This document shows positions 52,722 to 62,601 of a DNA stretch of 64,000 nucleotides, one piece after another. Position 1 is the stretch's first letter. Each line of letters starts with the position of its first letter. Below the pieces are notes generated by a model, which was given only the letters and a program-made list of their open reading frames with translations, was not told the origin of the DNA and did no database searches. This stretch comes from DASQUK01 sp963813485 (lineage in GTDB: Bacteria > Actinomycetota > Acidimicrobiia > Acidimicrobiales > VFJN01): NCBI GenBank assembly GCA_963813485.1, contig CAWEZE010000020.1, forward strand, positions 186,001 through 250,000, given 5' to 3'. The position numbers were made by a program, and so were the translations under genes.

Positions 52722-55527
52722 ATGCTCGTGGGTCGTTCGGGGCTGTCACCGATCATGGTCGGCCGCGGCGCCGAGCTTGATCGCCTGGTGGGATTGATCG
52801 ACGCCCGCTCCGACCCATCCGTCGCGCTCATCGCCGGTGAGGCCGGGATCGGCAAGACCCGGCTCGTCCAGGAGCTCGTGGCGCAGGCGCCGGCGGGCAC
52901 GCTGGTTCTGGCCGGGCAGGCGGACCCGGGCGCCGAGAGCCGCCCCATGGAGCTCTTCCGTGACGCGCTCGGCTCGGTGGCCACGCGCGACAGCGCCCAC
53001 GCCGACGGATACGCCACGCTGCTGGAGGCCGTGGACGACGCCCACCGCGCGGCCGATGAGCGAGTCCGGGCTGGAGTCGAACTGGTCAGGCGCCTCGCCG
53101 AGGGAATCGCCGGCGTCGTCGTGTTCGAGGATCTCCACTGGGCCGACTCCGAGAGCCTGACCGTGTTCGAGCAGCTGGCCGAGCCCGGCAGCGGCCGGCT
53201 GCTCGTCATCGGCACTTACCGCCCGGACGGCCTCTCGCGCCGGCATCCCGCCTCGGAGCTGCTCCCCCGGCTGGAGCGCCGTCATTCGATCACCCACATC
53301 CAGCTACGGCGTCTGAGCCCGGCGGACGTCAACGGCTTCCTGACGGCCGTCTACGGCGAGGTCCCGTCGTTTCCGGTTGTCGATGCGCTCCACACCCGCA
53401 CGGGCGGGAACCCCTTCTTCCTCGAGGAGCTGGTGGCCAGCGCCGGTGACGCGCCCTGGCAGGACCTGGCCGACATGCCACTGCCGTGGACGGTGGCCGA
53501 GCTTGTGCGCGGGCAGCTCGACGAGCTCGACCCGGACGTCCGCGGCCTCGTCACCGCCGCCTCGGTGCTCGGCCGCCGGGTGACGTTCGACGTGCTCGCC
53601 CACGTGACCGGGACACCCGAGGACCGGCTGATCGCCCTGCTCCGAGCCGCCGTTGACAGCGGTCTGCTGGCGGAGTCCGAGCCCGACGTCTTCACCTTCC
53701 ACCACGACCTGGCGCGCGAGGCCATCAAGGAGGGGCTGCTCGGCCGGGAGCGCCGCCGACTCCAGGAGGCGGCGTTCACCGCACTGCGGGCGGTGGGCAG
53801 CGAGGACCGGCTGGCCCTCGCCCTGCACGCCCGAGGGGCCGGGCGTTACGAGGACATGGTGGCGGAGGCGCGGATCGGCGCCCGCGAATCGCTCGCCCGC
53901 GGCTCGACGTACCAGGCCCGTCACCTGGCCGAGATCGGCCTGAGCGAGGCGGAGGACGACCTCGAGCTACTCGCCCTGGCAGCCCGCGCCTGCTGGCTCG
54001 CCGGGCTGCTCGACGACGCCGCCGCGCACTGCGACCGCTGGCTCCGGCTGGCGCGCCGAGCGCGACGACGTGAGCGAGGAGGCGGCGGCCCTGAGCCTGC
54101 GCAAGCGCATCGCCCGGGAGGCCGGCCAGATCGAGGCAATGGTGGGCTTCACCGACCAGCTCATCGGCATCATCGATCGGCTTCCGTCCGACGAGGACCG
54201 GGCACGCGCGATGGCCGCCGTCGCCCAGTCGTACATGCTGCGCGATCAGATCGAGGCCACGTACGAGTGGGCGGACAAGGCCGCGAGCCTGGCCGAGACC
54301 CTCGACCTCACCGACGTCCGCGTGGCGGCAATGGTCGACAAGGGCACCGCCATGCTCAACGCCCGCGACCGGGTCCTCGAAGGGCGCCGCCTGCTGCAGA
54401 CGGCGGCGGACGAGGCCGAGCGGATCGGCGACCACGTGCTGGCGGCCCGGGCGCTGAACTACCTCGTGTGGGACGCCCGCCAGTGGAGCGACGTCGGCGA
54501 GGTGCGGGAGATGATCGAGCGGGCCCACCGGCAGGCGGAGGCCGCCGGGTTCGAGCTGGTCGCGGCCATCGACCTGGCGGCCAACCAGGCGCATCTCGAG
54601 GCCGTCGAGGGCGACCTCGACGCCGCCATCGCCCACCTCGACAATGCGCGCTACACGTCAGCGGGCAACGCCGTCTCGTGGACCGACGGCCGCTGGCTCG
54701 CCGTGATGCGTGCGGGGCTGGCACTGGAGGCCGGGGACCTCGAGACGGCCCAGCGCTTCACGGACATGGCCGAGCCTCCCACCGAGCGGGCCGCGGTGGG
54801 CGTGTTCGGCCTCCACTTCCACCTGGCGTGCCGGCGCGGTGACCTCGCCGAGGCCCGGGAGCGCCTGCGCGCCTTCGGCGACACGGTGGCCCATGACGGC
54901 GTCGCCTACCCCGGGCAGACCCACGACCTCCTCGCCGCCGCCCTGCGTGCCGGGTTGACAACCGCCGAGATGCGGCCCCTCGTCGACCAGGTGGGGCTGT
55001 ACGTCGGACACCGGCTGCCGCCGGACGACCCGTGGCGGCAGCTCATCGACGCCCAGGTCGCGGAGGCAGAGAACCGGCTGGACACGGCAGCCGACCTCTA
55101 CGCCGCCGCCGCCGAGGGCCTCGAATCGGCCCCCGAGGTCCTGGCCGCACACCTCGGGACTGCACACGTTGGCGCCGCCCGTACCCTGGTGGCCGAGGGG
55201 CGACTGGACGAGGCCCGAGCCCATGCGGAGGCGGCAGCCCCGTTCCTGGCGCGGTGGCGAGGTTGGCGGGTGGACGAGCTGCGGGCGGTGGAGCGCCGCC
55301 TCGGACTGGGACCGGAGCCGAGCGGGCCCGAGGCGCTCACCCCACGTGAGCGCGAGGTGGTGTCCCTGCTGGCCGAGGGCCTGACCAACTCCCAGGTTGC
55401 CGAACGCCTCTACATCTCACCGCGCACCGCCGCGGTCCACGTGTCGAACATCCTGGCCAAGCTGGGCATGTCGTCCCGCACCGAGGTCGCCGCCTGGGCA
55501 GTGAGCGAGGGCCTCCGCCGAGTCTGA
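52722..55527 (+). CDS. LuxR-type ATPase transcriptional regulator (LAL family), frameshifted
   Basis: About 934 aa. An N-terminal STAND/AAA ATPase with Walker A GEAGIGKTRL and Walker B VVVFEDLHWAD, sensor-like RTGGNPFFLEELV, a TPR-like helical middle, and a C-terminal LuxR HTH (LTPREREVVSLLAEGLTNSQVAERLYISPRTAAVHVSNILAKLG). One extra base at about 54062 splits the gene at LARR/ERDDVSEE; both halves are otherwise intact. Large activators of this type often control nearby catabolic or secondary-metabolism genes. Convergent with the thiolase gene. Confidence 0.88.
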
Positions 55528-55581
55528 GAGCGTGCACCGTGGATCAAGGCGACCAGGGGATCGGATGCGGCGATGCCCGCC

Positions 55582-56766
55582 TCACGCCTCGACGACGACG
55601 GCGATTCCCTGGCCCACCCCGATGCACATGGCCGCCAGGCCCCAGCCCCCGCCGCGGCGGCGTAACTCCCACACCAACGACGTGAGGATCCGCACGCCCG
55701 AACAGCCCAGCGGGTGACCGATGGCAATGGCGCCGCCGTTGGGGTTGACGATCTCGGGGTCGAGGTCGGGCCAGTGGGCCAGGCAGGCCAGGGCCTGTGC
55801 CGCGAAGGCCTCGTTCAGCTCCACGACCGCGAGGTCGGACCATGCGACACCCGCGCGCTTGAGCGCCCGTTCGGCCGCGTCCACCGGACCGAGGCCGTAG
55901 AGCGGTGGCTCGACGGCCGAGGTGGCCCGGGCAGCGATGCGGGCCACGGGCTCGCGGCCGAGCCGTCCGAGTGCCGGCTCGTCGGTCAACAGCACGGCGG
56001 CGGCCCCGTCGTTGAGCGGCGAGGCGTTGCCCGCAGTGACCGATCCGTCGGGCCGGAAGCTCGGGCGCAGGCGGAACAGCGCCTCGAGCGAGGTGTCGGG
56101 GCGGATGCTCTCGTCCCGCTCGAGGAGCCGGCCGCCCTCGTCGTCGGTGACGAAGCTGACCTCGTCGTCGAACCGGCCCGCATCCCACGCCGCCGCGGCA
56201 CGGCGGTGCGACCGCAGGGCGAACGCATCCTGCGCCTCTCGGCTGATCCGGTGTCGCTGCGCCAGGATCTCGGCACCCTCGCCCAGCGACACCGTCCACT
56301 CCGTGGGCATGCGGGGGTTGACCAGCCGCCATCCCAGCGTCGTGGAGTGCAGCGTCTCGTGGCCGCGGGGGAAGGCGGTGTCGGGCTTGGGCAGCACCCA
56401 CGGCGCCCGGCTCATGGACTCGACACCCCCGGCGACGGCAACGGCGGCGTCGCCGACCGCGATGGCCCGGTCGGCGGCGATCACCGCCTCCAGTCCCGAG
56501 CCGCACAGACGGTTGACGGTCGCACCGGGAACCGACACCGGCAGCCCGGCCAGGAGCACGGCCATGCGGGCCACGTCGCGGTTGTCCTCGCCGGCGCCGT
56601 TGGCGTCGCCGAACCAGACGTCGTCGATGTCGGCGGGGTCGAGGTCGGGCACCCGGTCGACGAGGGCCCGCAGGGCGTGGGCCGCGAGGTCGTCGGGACG
56701 CATTCCCGCCAGCGCGCCGCCATAGCGGCCCACCGGGGTGCGCACCGCGTCGACGACGTAGCTCAC
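55582..56766 (-). CDS. Acetyl-CoA acetyltransferase, probable 3-oxoadipyl-CoA thiolase
   Basis: A 394-aa thiolase. Catalytic Cys88 in VNRLCGSGLEAV, the His block GGAIAIGHPLGCSG and the second Cys in MCIGVGQG are all present. It is the last gene of the hydroquinone operon and, with the CoA-transferase, would split 3-oxoadipyl-CoA to succinyl-CoA and acetyl-CoA, the PcaF reaction. Function is inferred mostly from context. GTG start at 56766. Confidence 0.9.
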   Translation of the reverse strand: MSYVVDAVRTPVGRYGGALAGMRPDDLAAHALRALVDRVPDLDPADIDDVWFGDANGAGEDNRDVARMAVLLAGLPVSVPGATVNRLCGSGLEAVIAADRAIAVGDAAVAVAGGVESMSRAPWVLPKPDTAFPRGHETLHSTTLGWRLVNPRMPTEWTVSLGEGAEILAQRHRISREAQDAFALRSHRRAAAAWDAGRFDDEVSFVTDDEGGRLLERDESIRPDTSLEALFRLRPSFRPDGSVTAGNASPLNDGAAAVLLTDEPALGRLGREPVARIAARATSAVEPPLYGLGPVDAAERALKRAGVAWSDLAVVELNEAFAAQALACLAHWPDLDPEIVNPNGGAIAIGHPLGCSGVRILTSLVWELRRRGGGWGLAAMCIGVGQGIAVVVEA

Positions 56767-56847
56767 GGCAGCGCCTCCGACGCCAGGCTTGCCCCGGCGT
56801 TTGCGTGGATCCTGCTGCGACCGGTCATGTCCTTCCCCTCGGCTGGA

Positions 56848-57945
56848 TCAGATCGATGTCGGCGGCGCCCCGTCGAAGGCGCGCTGCAGCAGGGCACGCA
56901 ACGACGCCACGTCGGGTGGGCGTGGGTTGGTGGTGCCGGTGTCCGCCACGGCGCGCTCGGCGGCGACGTCGAGGCCGTCGGCGGGCATCCCCAGGGCGGC
57001 GAGGCCGGTGGGTGCGCCGATCCGCTCGGCCAGGGTGCGTAGCGCCGCCGCCTCCTCGCCGGGGCGCACGCCGAGGCCCGCGGCAACGGCGGTCATCGCC
57101 TCCGGAGCCGCCGCTGCGTTGTAGGCGACGACATGCGGCAGCACGACGGCGTTGACATCGCCATGCACGAGCCCGAAGGTGCCGCCGAGGACGTGGCAGA
57201 GCTTGTGGTGCAGCGCTGTCCCTGCCACGGCCAGGACGGCCCCGGCCAGGTAGGCGCCGTAGAGCGCGCGGCCGCGGGCGTCGAGGTCGTCGGGATGGTC
57301 CACCGCCTCCGGCAGCGCCCCGGCCAGCGCCCGAACCCCCTCGACGGCCTGGAGCCCCACGATCGGGTCGGCGCCGGGCGCGTAGAGACCCTCGACACAG
57401 TGGGCGAGGGCGTTGAACCCGCTGGAGGCGGTGATGGCCGGCGGCATGCCGACGGTGAGCACCGGGTCGTACACCACGGTGCGGGGCAACGCCCGCAGGT
57501 CACGCCCTGTCTGCTTGTGCTCCCCCGTCACGCCGTAGATCGGGGTCATCTCCGACCCGGCGTAGGTCGTGGGCACGGCGACGAGCGTGACGCGACCGCC
57601 GACCGTGGCTGCCTGCGCCGCCGGGTCGACGGCGATCGCCTTGCCCAGACCCGTGGCCGATCCGCCCCCGATCGTCACCACGCCGTCGGCCCGCGCCTCG
57701 ACGGCCGTGCGCCGTGCCTCCGTGGCCAGCTCCTCGGGCACGTGCTGGCGCACCTCGTCGAGGCGACCCGAGTAGCGCTCGCCAAGGTCGTCGGCAACGC
57801 GATCGCCGACGGCCTTGGACGCCTCGTCGACCACGAGCAGGACCCGCTCCAGGCCCAGCGCCGCCACCTCGTCGGCCACCTGTCCGACGGAGCCGACACC
57901 GAACACCACACGCCCCGGCAGTGCCTCGTGCACGAACGACTTCAC
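56848..57945 (-). CDS. Maleylacetate reductase
   Basis: A 365-aa iron-type alcohol dehydrogenase-fold enzyme reducing maleylacetate to 3-oxoadipate with NAD(P)H. Family blocks: VVTIGGGSATGLGKAIA (nucleotide binding), VPTTYAGSEMTPIYGVT, HCVEGLYAPGADPI and GLVHGDVNAVVLPHVV. It overlaps the CoA-transferase subunit stop by four bases. Fourth enzyme in the ring-cleavage route. Confidence 0.93.
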   Translation of the reverse strand: MKSFVHEALPGRVVFGVGSVGQVADEVAALGLERVLLVVDEASKAVGDRVADDLGERYSGRLDEVRQHVPEELATEARRTAVEARADGVVTIGGGSATGLGKAIAVDPAAQAATVGGRVTLVAVPTTYAGSEMTPIYGVTGEHKQTGRDLRALPRTVVYDPVLTVGMPPAITASSGFNALAHCVEGLYAPGADPIVGLQAVEGVRALAGALPEAVDHPDDLDARGRALYGAYLAGAVLAVAGTALHHKLCHVLGGTFGLVHGDVNAVVLPHVVAYNAAAAPEAMTAVAAGLGVRPGEEAAALRTLAERIGAPTGLAALGMPADGLDVAAERAVADTGTTNPRPPDVASLRALLQRAFDGAPPTSI

Positions 57946-58688
57946 GCCGCCGCCCCCTTTGTGGCCTCGAGCTCACGCAGCACCTCGAGCTCCGCGGCGC
58001 TGGGCGGGGCGGTGACCGCCAGGTCGTCCGCCACGCGCAGGTCCCAGCCGGTGGCGGCCCGGGCGGCGTCGACGGTGGCGCCGGGATGTAGCCGCGTGAG
58101 CACGAGCTCGTCCCGACGGGGATCGCGGGTCAGCACGCCCAAGTCAGTGATGACGGTGCTCACCCGATCGCCCGTCGACGTACGGAAGCCCACCCGCTCC
58201 ACGAACGCACGCCGCGACTGCCGCACGACGACGACCACCCGCCGGCACGAGGCCGCGATCTCGGGCGCCCCACCTGCGCCCGGCAACCGCACCTTGGGGG
58301 TGCCGTAGGGGCCGATGACCGTGGTGTTGATGTCGCCGCGACGGTCGAGCTCGGCAGCACCCAGGAACCCGACGTCGACGCGCCCGGCCTGGAGCCAGTA
58401 GTTGAAGATCTCCGGCACCGACACCACGGCGTCGGCGGTCTCGGCCAGCTCGCCGTCGCCGATCGACAGCGGGAGGGCGCGGGGCTTGGCGCCGATCGTC
58501 CCCGACTCGTACACGAGCACCAGGCCGGGCGCGTGCGTGCGCCGGGCCAGGTTCGCAGCCGTCGACGGCAGCCCGATCCCCACGAAGCACACCTCGCCGT
58601 CGCGCAGCTGGCGAGCGGCGGCGACCGTCATCATCTCGTCGGCGGTCCAGGCGCGGTCGTCCCGTGCGGCGGGCGCCAGTGCGCTCAC
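57942..58688 (-). CDS. 3-oxoacid (3-oxoadipate) CoA-transferase beta subunit
   Basis: A 248-aa PcaJ-type subunit. The catalytic Glu lies in LVYESGTIGA and the block GDINTTVIGPYGTPKVRLPGAGGAPEIA is characteristic. It partners the alpha subunit at 59228, from which it is unusually separated by an NTF2-like gene. GTG start at 58688. Confidence 0.92.
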   Translation of the reverse strand: MSALAPAARDDRAWTADEMMTVAAARQLRDGEVCFVGIGLPSTAANLARRTHAPGLVLVYESGTIGAKPRALPLSIGDGELAETADAVVSVPEIFNYWLQAGRVDVGFLGAAELDRRGDINTTVIGPYGTPKVRLPGAGGAPEIAASCRRVVVVVRQSRRAFVERVGFRTSTGDRVSTVITDLGVLTRDPRRDELVLTRLHPGATVDAARAATGWDLRVADDLAVTAPPSAAELEVLRELEATKGAAA

Positions 58689-58715
58689 CGAGCGCCCTCA
58701 CCGGAAGCGAGAACC

Positions 58716-58728
58716 GAGGCAATGCCTC
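58716..58728. repeat. Possible collapsed remnant of the four-armed element
   Basis: GAGGCAATGCCTC in the spacer between CoA-transferase beta and the NTF2-like gene. It equals the outer arm ends of the element joined directly; could be chance. Confidence 0.3.
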
Positions 58729-58743
58729 GCCATCCCGGCCGCT

Positions 58744-59217
58744 TCACCCGCTCTCCTTGTCCACCAGCCACGGGTACCGCTCGGTGTCCTGGCCGGCGTA
58801 GTCCGGGTCGAGGTAGATGAAGACCCGCTGGATCAGGAAGTCCCTGATCTCGAACACGTCGCACCAGCGGCCCGCAGCCCACTCGGGCACGCCCGCCCGC
58901 CACGGGCCGTCGCGGTGCTCGCCGTGGCTGGTGCCCTCGCACACCACCACGTCGCTGGCCGAGAACACCCAGTTGAAGTGCGAGAAGTGGTGGACGATCT
59001 GCTTGATCGTGCCGCCCACGTCGCCGAGCAACCGGCCGATCTCGTCCTTGCCCGAGGCCAGGCCCCACTTGGGGAAGTAGACCTGGGCGTCGTCCGCGAA
59101 CAGGTCGAGGAGGCTGCCGCCGGTCGACGTCGTCCCGCCGTTGTCGAAGGCCTTCAGGTACTCGATCGCGACCGACTTGCGCTGCTCGTCGGTCATCGTC
59201 TGGGTCGTGACAGCCAT
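58744..59217 (-). CDS. NTF2-like/SnoaL-type protein
   Basis: A 157-aa cone-fold protein of the nuclear transport factor 2 superfamily, with DLFADDAQVYFPKWGLASGKDEI and a hydrophobic pocket pattern WVFSASDVVVCEG. Such proteins are isomerases, cyclases or binding proteins. Its placement between the two CoA-transferase subunits suggests a role on an unstable hydroquinone or muconate intermediate; no catalytic residue can be named. Confidence 0.82.
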   Translation of the reverse strand: MAVTTQTMTDEQRKSVAIEYLKAFDNGGTTSTGGSLLDLFADDAQVYFPKWGLASGKDEIGRLLGDVGGTIKQIVHHFSHFNWVFSASDVVVCEGTSHGEHRDGPWRAGVPEWAAGRWCDVFEIRDFLIQRVFIYLDPDYAGQDTERYPWLVDKESG

Positions 59218-59227
59218 GGGTCTCCCC

Positions 59228-60049
59228 TCACCTCGGGCTCGGCACGAGGTCGAGCACGTTCCGTTTCATCCACTCAGCGAAGGTGTCGCGGTCGCGACTG
59301 ATCGGATCCCACGCCTCGTAGAAGGCGTTGTCCCGCACCGAGTAGCCGTGGGCGTAGCTGGGGTGCGCGCCACCGGGCACCACGGCCACGGCGTCGACCA
59401 CCCACGACGGCAGCACGATCGCCCCGGGCCGCGGCTCGAGGGCGTCGACGATCTCCTCGACCGTGACCACCACCCGGTCGGCCGCCAGCGCCGCCTCCTT
59501 CTGCACCCCGATGATGCCCCACAGCTGCACGTTCCCGGCCCGATCCGCCTGCTGGGCGTGGATGATCGTGACATCGGGACGCAGGGCGGCCACCGCGGTC
59601 AGGCTCTCGCCCGTGAACGGGCAGTCGATCGGGGCAACGTTGGCGGTTTGGCCGGGCAGGTCGGTGCCCGCGTAGCCGCGGAGCACGGCGAACGGCAGCC
59701 CCGACGCCCCGGCCACATAGCGATTCGCCATCCCGGCGTGGCTGTGCTCCTCGATCTCGATCCGCTGCGGCCAGCCGTGCTCGATGGCGTCACGGAACCG
59801 GTGCAGCGACCCGACGCCCGGGTTGCCGCCCCACGAGAACACGAGCCGGCGAGCGGCGCCCATGCCGATCATCTGGTCGTAGAGCACGTCCGGCGTGAGT
59901 CGCACCAGGGTCAGGTCGCGCCGGCCCTGGCGGAGGACCTCGTGCCCGGCGGCGAACGGGATGAGGTGCGTGAACCCCTCGAGCGCCACAGTGTCGCCGT
60001 CGTGCACGGCGCTGGCGACGGCGTCGGACAGGCTGACGATCTCACTCAC
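59228..60049 (-). CDS. 3-oxoacid (3-oxoadipate) CoA-transferase alpha subunit
   Basis: A 273-aa PcaI-type subunit. TVALEGFTHLIPFAAGHEVLRQ and MIGMGAARRLVFSWGGNPGVGSLHRFRDAIEHGWPQ fit the alpha subunit. GTG 60049 overlaps the aldehyde dehydrogenase stop (GTGA). Confidence 0.92.
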   Translation of the reverse strand: MSEIVSLSDAVASAVHDGDTVALEGFTHLIPFAAGHEVLRQGRRDLTLVRLTPDVLYDQMIGMGAARRLVFSWGGNPGVGSLHRFRDAIEHGWPQRIEIEEHSHAGMANRYVAGASGLPFAVLRGYAGTDLPGQTANVAPIDCPFTGESLTAVAALRPDVTIIHAQQADRAGNVQLWGIIGVQKEAALAADRVVVTVEEIVDALEPRPGAIVLPSWVVDAVAVVPGGAHPSYAHGYSVRDNAFYEAWDPISRDRDTFAEWMKRNVLDLVPSPR

Positions 60050-61594
60050 GACCCGACCCCCGGCCGCGGGTACCAGGGCGGCAGCTGGGCGTCGACGTTG
60101 ATCCACACCGAGTGGGCGTCGGTGTACTCGTGCATCGCCTCGAAGCCCATCTCGCGCCCGTAGCCCGAGCGGCCCACACCGCCGAACGGCGAGCCCGGGT
60201 TGACCCGCTTGTAGGCGTTGACCCACACCATGCCGGACCGGAAGGCGCGGGCGATCCGGTGGGCCCGGGACAGATCCCGGGTCCAGAGGCCGCCGCCGAG
60301 CCCGTAGTCCGTGCCGTTGGCGAGGGCGATCGCCTCGTCGTCGGTGCGGAACGTGGTGGCGCTCACGAAGGGCCCGAACACCTCTTCCTGGCTGACCCGG
60401 CTGCCGGGATCGGCCCGCACGACGGTGGGCAGCACGTAGCAGCCGCGCGCCAGAGCCGGGTCGTCGGGCTCCTTGCCGCCGGTGACGATCTCGGCACCCT
60501 CGTCGAGCGCGACCTTGACGTAGGCGAGGACCCGATCGCGGTGCATCGGTGAGGTGAGCGGACCCATCTCGGTCGACTCGTCCAGCGGGTTCCCCAGCCG
60601 GATCGATTCGGCCAGCGACGTGAACCGCTCCATGAACTCGTCGGCGATCTCCTCGTGGAGGATGAGCCGGCTTCCGGCGATGCAGGCCTGGCCCTGGTTG
60701 TGGAAGATGGCGAACGCCGATCCGTTCACGGCAGCAGCAAGGTCCGCGTCGGGGAACACGACGTTGGCGCCCTTGCCGCCCAGCTCGAGCTGGACGCGCT
60801 TGAGGTTGCCCGCCGACGCCTCGACGATCCGGCGGCCGGTGGCGGTCGACCCGGTGAACGCGATCTTCGCCACCCCCGCATGCTCCGCCAGGTGTTGCCC
60901 GGCGGTCTGCCCGTAGCCAGGAACGACGTTCACCACGCCGGGTGGGATCCCGACCTCGGCCGTCAGCTCCGCCACCCGCAGGGACGACAGCGGCGTCAGC
61001 TCGGCCGGCTTGAGCACCACCGTGTTGCCGGCGGCGAGTGCCGGCCCCAGCTTCCAACTGCAGAACATCAGCGGAAAGTTCCAGGGAACGATCTGCCCGA
61101 CGACGCCCAGCGCCGACCGCTCGACATAGTTCAGGAACCCGGCCTCGACGGGCACGACCGAACCCTGCACCTTGTCGGCCATGCCCCCGAAGTAGCGGAA
61201 GGTGGCCGCGGTGCGGGGCACGTCCAGCCCCCGGGAGTCACGCAGCGGGTGCCCGGTGTCGCGGCTCTCCAGGCGGGCCAGCTCCTCGGCGTGGCGCTCG
61301 ATGGCGTCGGCGAGCCGCAGCAGCAGCCTCCCCCGCTCGGCCGCCGGAGTGGCGGACCAGGCGGGGAACGCGGCGGTGGCTGCCGACACGGCCCGGTCGA
61401 CGTCCTCGGCCCGGGCCTCGGCCACCTCGGCCAGCACCGAGCAGTCGTGGGGTTCGAGCACCTCGATGGTCGCGCCGGCCAGCCCGTCGACGAACTCCCC
61501 GTCGATGAAGAGCTTGGTCTGTTTCGGCTCGAAACCAGAGGTTTCGAGGGCCCCCGGACCCCCCGCCGCCGTCCGAACCAGGCGACTGCTCCAC
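60046..61594 (-). CDS. Aldehyde dehydrogenase, probable 4-hydroxymuconic semialdehyde dehydrogenase; frameshift near N-terminus
   Basis: About 515 aa. Active-site Cys in FHNQGQACIAGSR, the Glu in LELGGKG and the NAD fold WNFPLMFCSWKLGPALAAGNTVVLKPAE. In the neighbourhood it would oxidise 4-hydroxymuconic semialdehyde to maleylacetate. The core frame is open from TKLFIDGEF but has no ATG/GTG upstream; GTG 61594, directly after the previous stop, is in another frame. A one-base error in the G-runs near 61560 reconciles them. A nested hairpin lies at 61521-61548. Confidence 0.87.
61521..61548. repeat. Overlapping inverted repeats within the aldehyde dehydrogenase N-terminus
   Basis: CTCGAAACC-AGA-GGTTTCGAG (61528-61548, perfect) overlaps GTTTCG-GCT-CGAAAC (61521-61535). 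The region encodes a poorly conserved leader just before TKLFIDG. Confidence 0.45.
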
Positions 61595-62584
61595 CTACAG
61601 CTCGACCGGGTACGTCGGGGCGCGGCCCTCGGCGATCATCTGGGGGAGCTCGGGGGAGCCGTTCTCCCAGACCAACAGCATCGAGCGCTTGGGCGCGTAG
61701 CCCTGATGGCGAATGTCGGCGGGCATGGCGGCCACGTCGCCCGGCTTCATGACCACCCGCGCCCGGCGGGACCCGCTCTCCTTGTCGGCGACATCCCATT
61801 CGATCTGGTCGGAGAGCTGCACGAACCACTCGACCCGGTCGTTGCCGTGGACGATGGGCAGGATGTACTCCTCGGTCGTCGGGCAGTAGAGGCTGTCCTT
61901 GCACACCGACACGATCGAGGGGTTCCAGGTGACGTCGGAGCGGGACAGGTAGGCGAACAGGTTGAACGCGGCCACCTCGTCCTCGAAGCCGGGTTCGGCA
62001 TGGATCTCCGGCTCGGACTGATCGACGTCGGCGAACATGCGGTTGATCGGGTGGGTGGCGTCGGTGCGCAGCGCCTCATCACCCGGAACGCCCACCATGC
62101 GCTGGGCGGTGACCCGCCTGCGGCCGACGGCCGCCGTGTTGCTGCCCGCCTTGTCGCCCCAGGCGGTGCCGGTCTCCTCGGGGGAGGCGAAGGGGTCGAA
62201 GCCGGCGTTGGTCCAGTCGTCGAGCATCGCCACGAAGGTGGCGAAGATCTCTTCGTGAGGGAAGTTCTCGAGGTGGTCGATCTCGGCACGGCGGTAGGCG
62301 TCGTTGAACGTGCCGGCGAACAGGTCGACATTGCCGTAGTGGTTGATGGTGCCGATGACGTCGTCGAAGTTGACGACGCCGTAGAAGAACTGCCACGCCA
62401 CGTCGCGCTGGGTCGCCCGCAGGAAGCCGTCGATCGACATGACTTGGCTCCCCGTGGGCCAGGTCACGTGAGCGAAGTACTCGTCGCGGCTGAAGGTGAA
62501 CTCGCCCAGCGAATAGGTGCGGTAGCCGTGGGCGTTGGGCTCGCCGGCGCGGACCTCAGTGGTGCTGGTCGTGGTCTCGGTCAT
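61595..62584 (-). CDS. Hydroquinone 1,2-dioxygenase, large subunit
   Basis: A 329-aa protein of the two-component, Fe(II)-dependent hydroquinone dioxygenase family (HapD/MnpC2 type) that cleaves hydroquinone to 4-hydroxymuconic semialdehyde. Diagnostic stretches are YFAHVTWPTGSQVMSIDGFLRA, WQFFYGVVNFDDVIGTINHYG and the cupin-like ILPIVHGNDRVEWFVQLSDQIEW. The ribosome site GGAGGGC precedes ATG 62584. The next gene upstream is the small subunit. Confidence 0.88.
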   Translation of the reverse strand: MTETTTSTTEVRAGEPNAHGYRTYSLGEFTFSRDEYFAHVTWPTGSQVMSIDGFLRATQRDVAWQFFYGVVNFDDVIGTINHYGNVDLFAGTFNDAYRRAEIDHLENFPHEEIFATFVAMLDDWTNAGFDPFASPEETGTAWGDKAGSNTAAVGRRRVTAQRMVGVPGDEALRTDATHPINRMFADVDQSEPEIHAEPGFEDEVAAFNLFAYLSRSDVTWNPSIVSVCKDSLYCPTTEEYILPIVHGNDRVEWFVQLSDQIEWDVADKESGSRRARVVMKPGDVAAMPADIRHQGYAPKRSMLLVWENGSPELPQMIAEGRAPTYPVEL

Positions 62585-62601
62585 GGTCGTGATGCCCTCC
62601 G

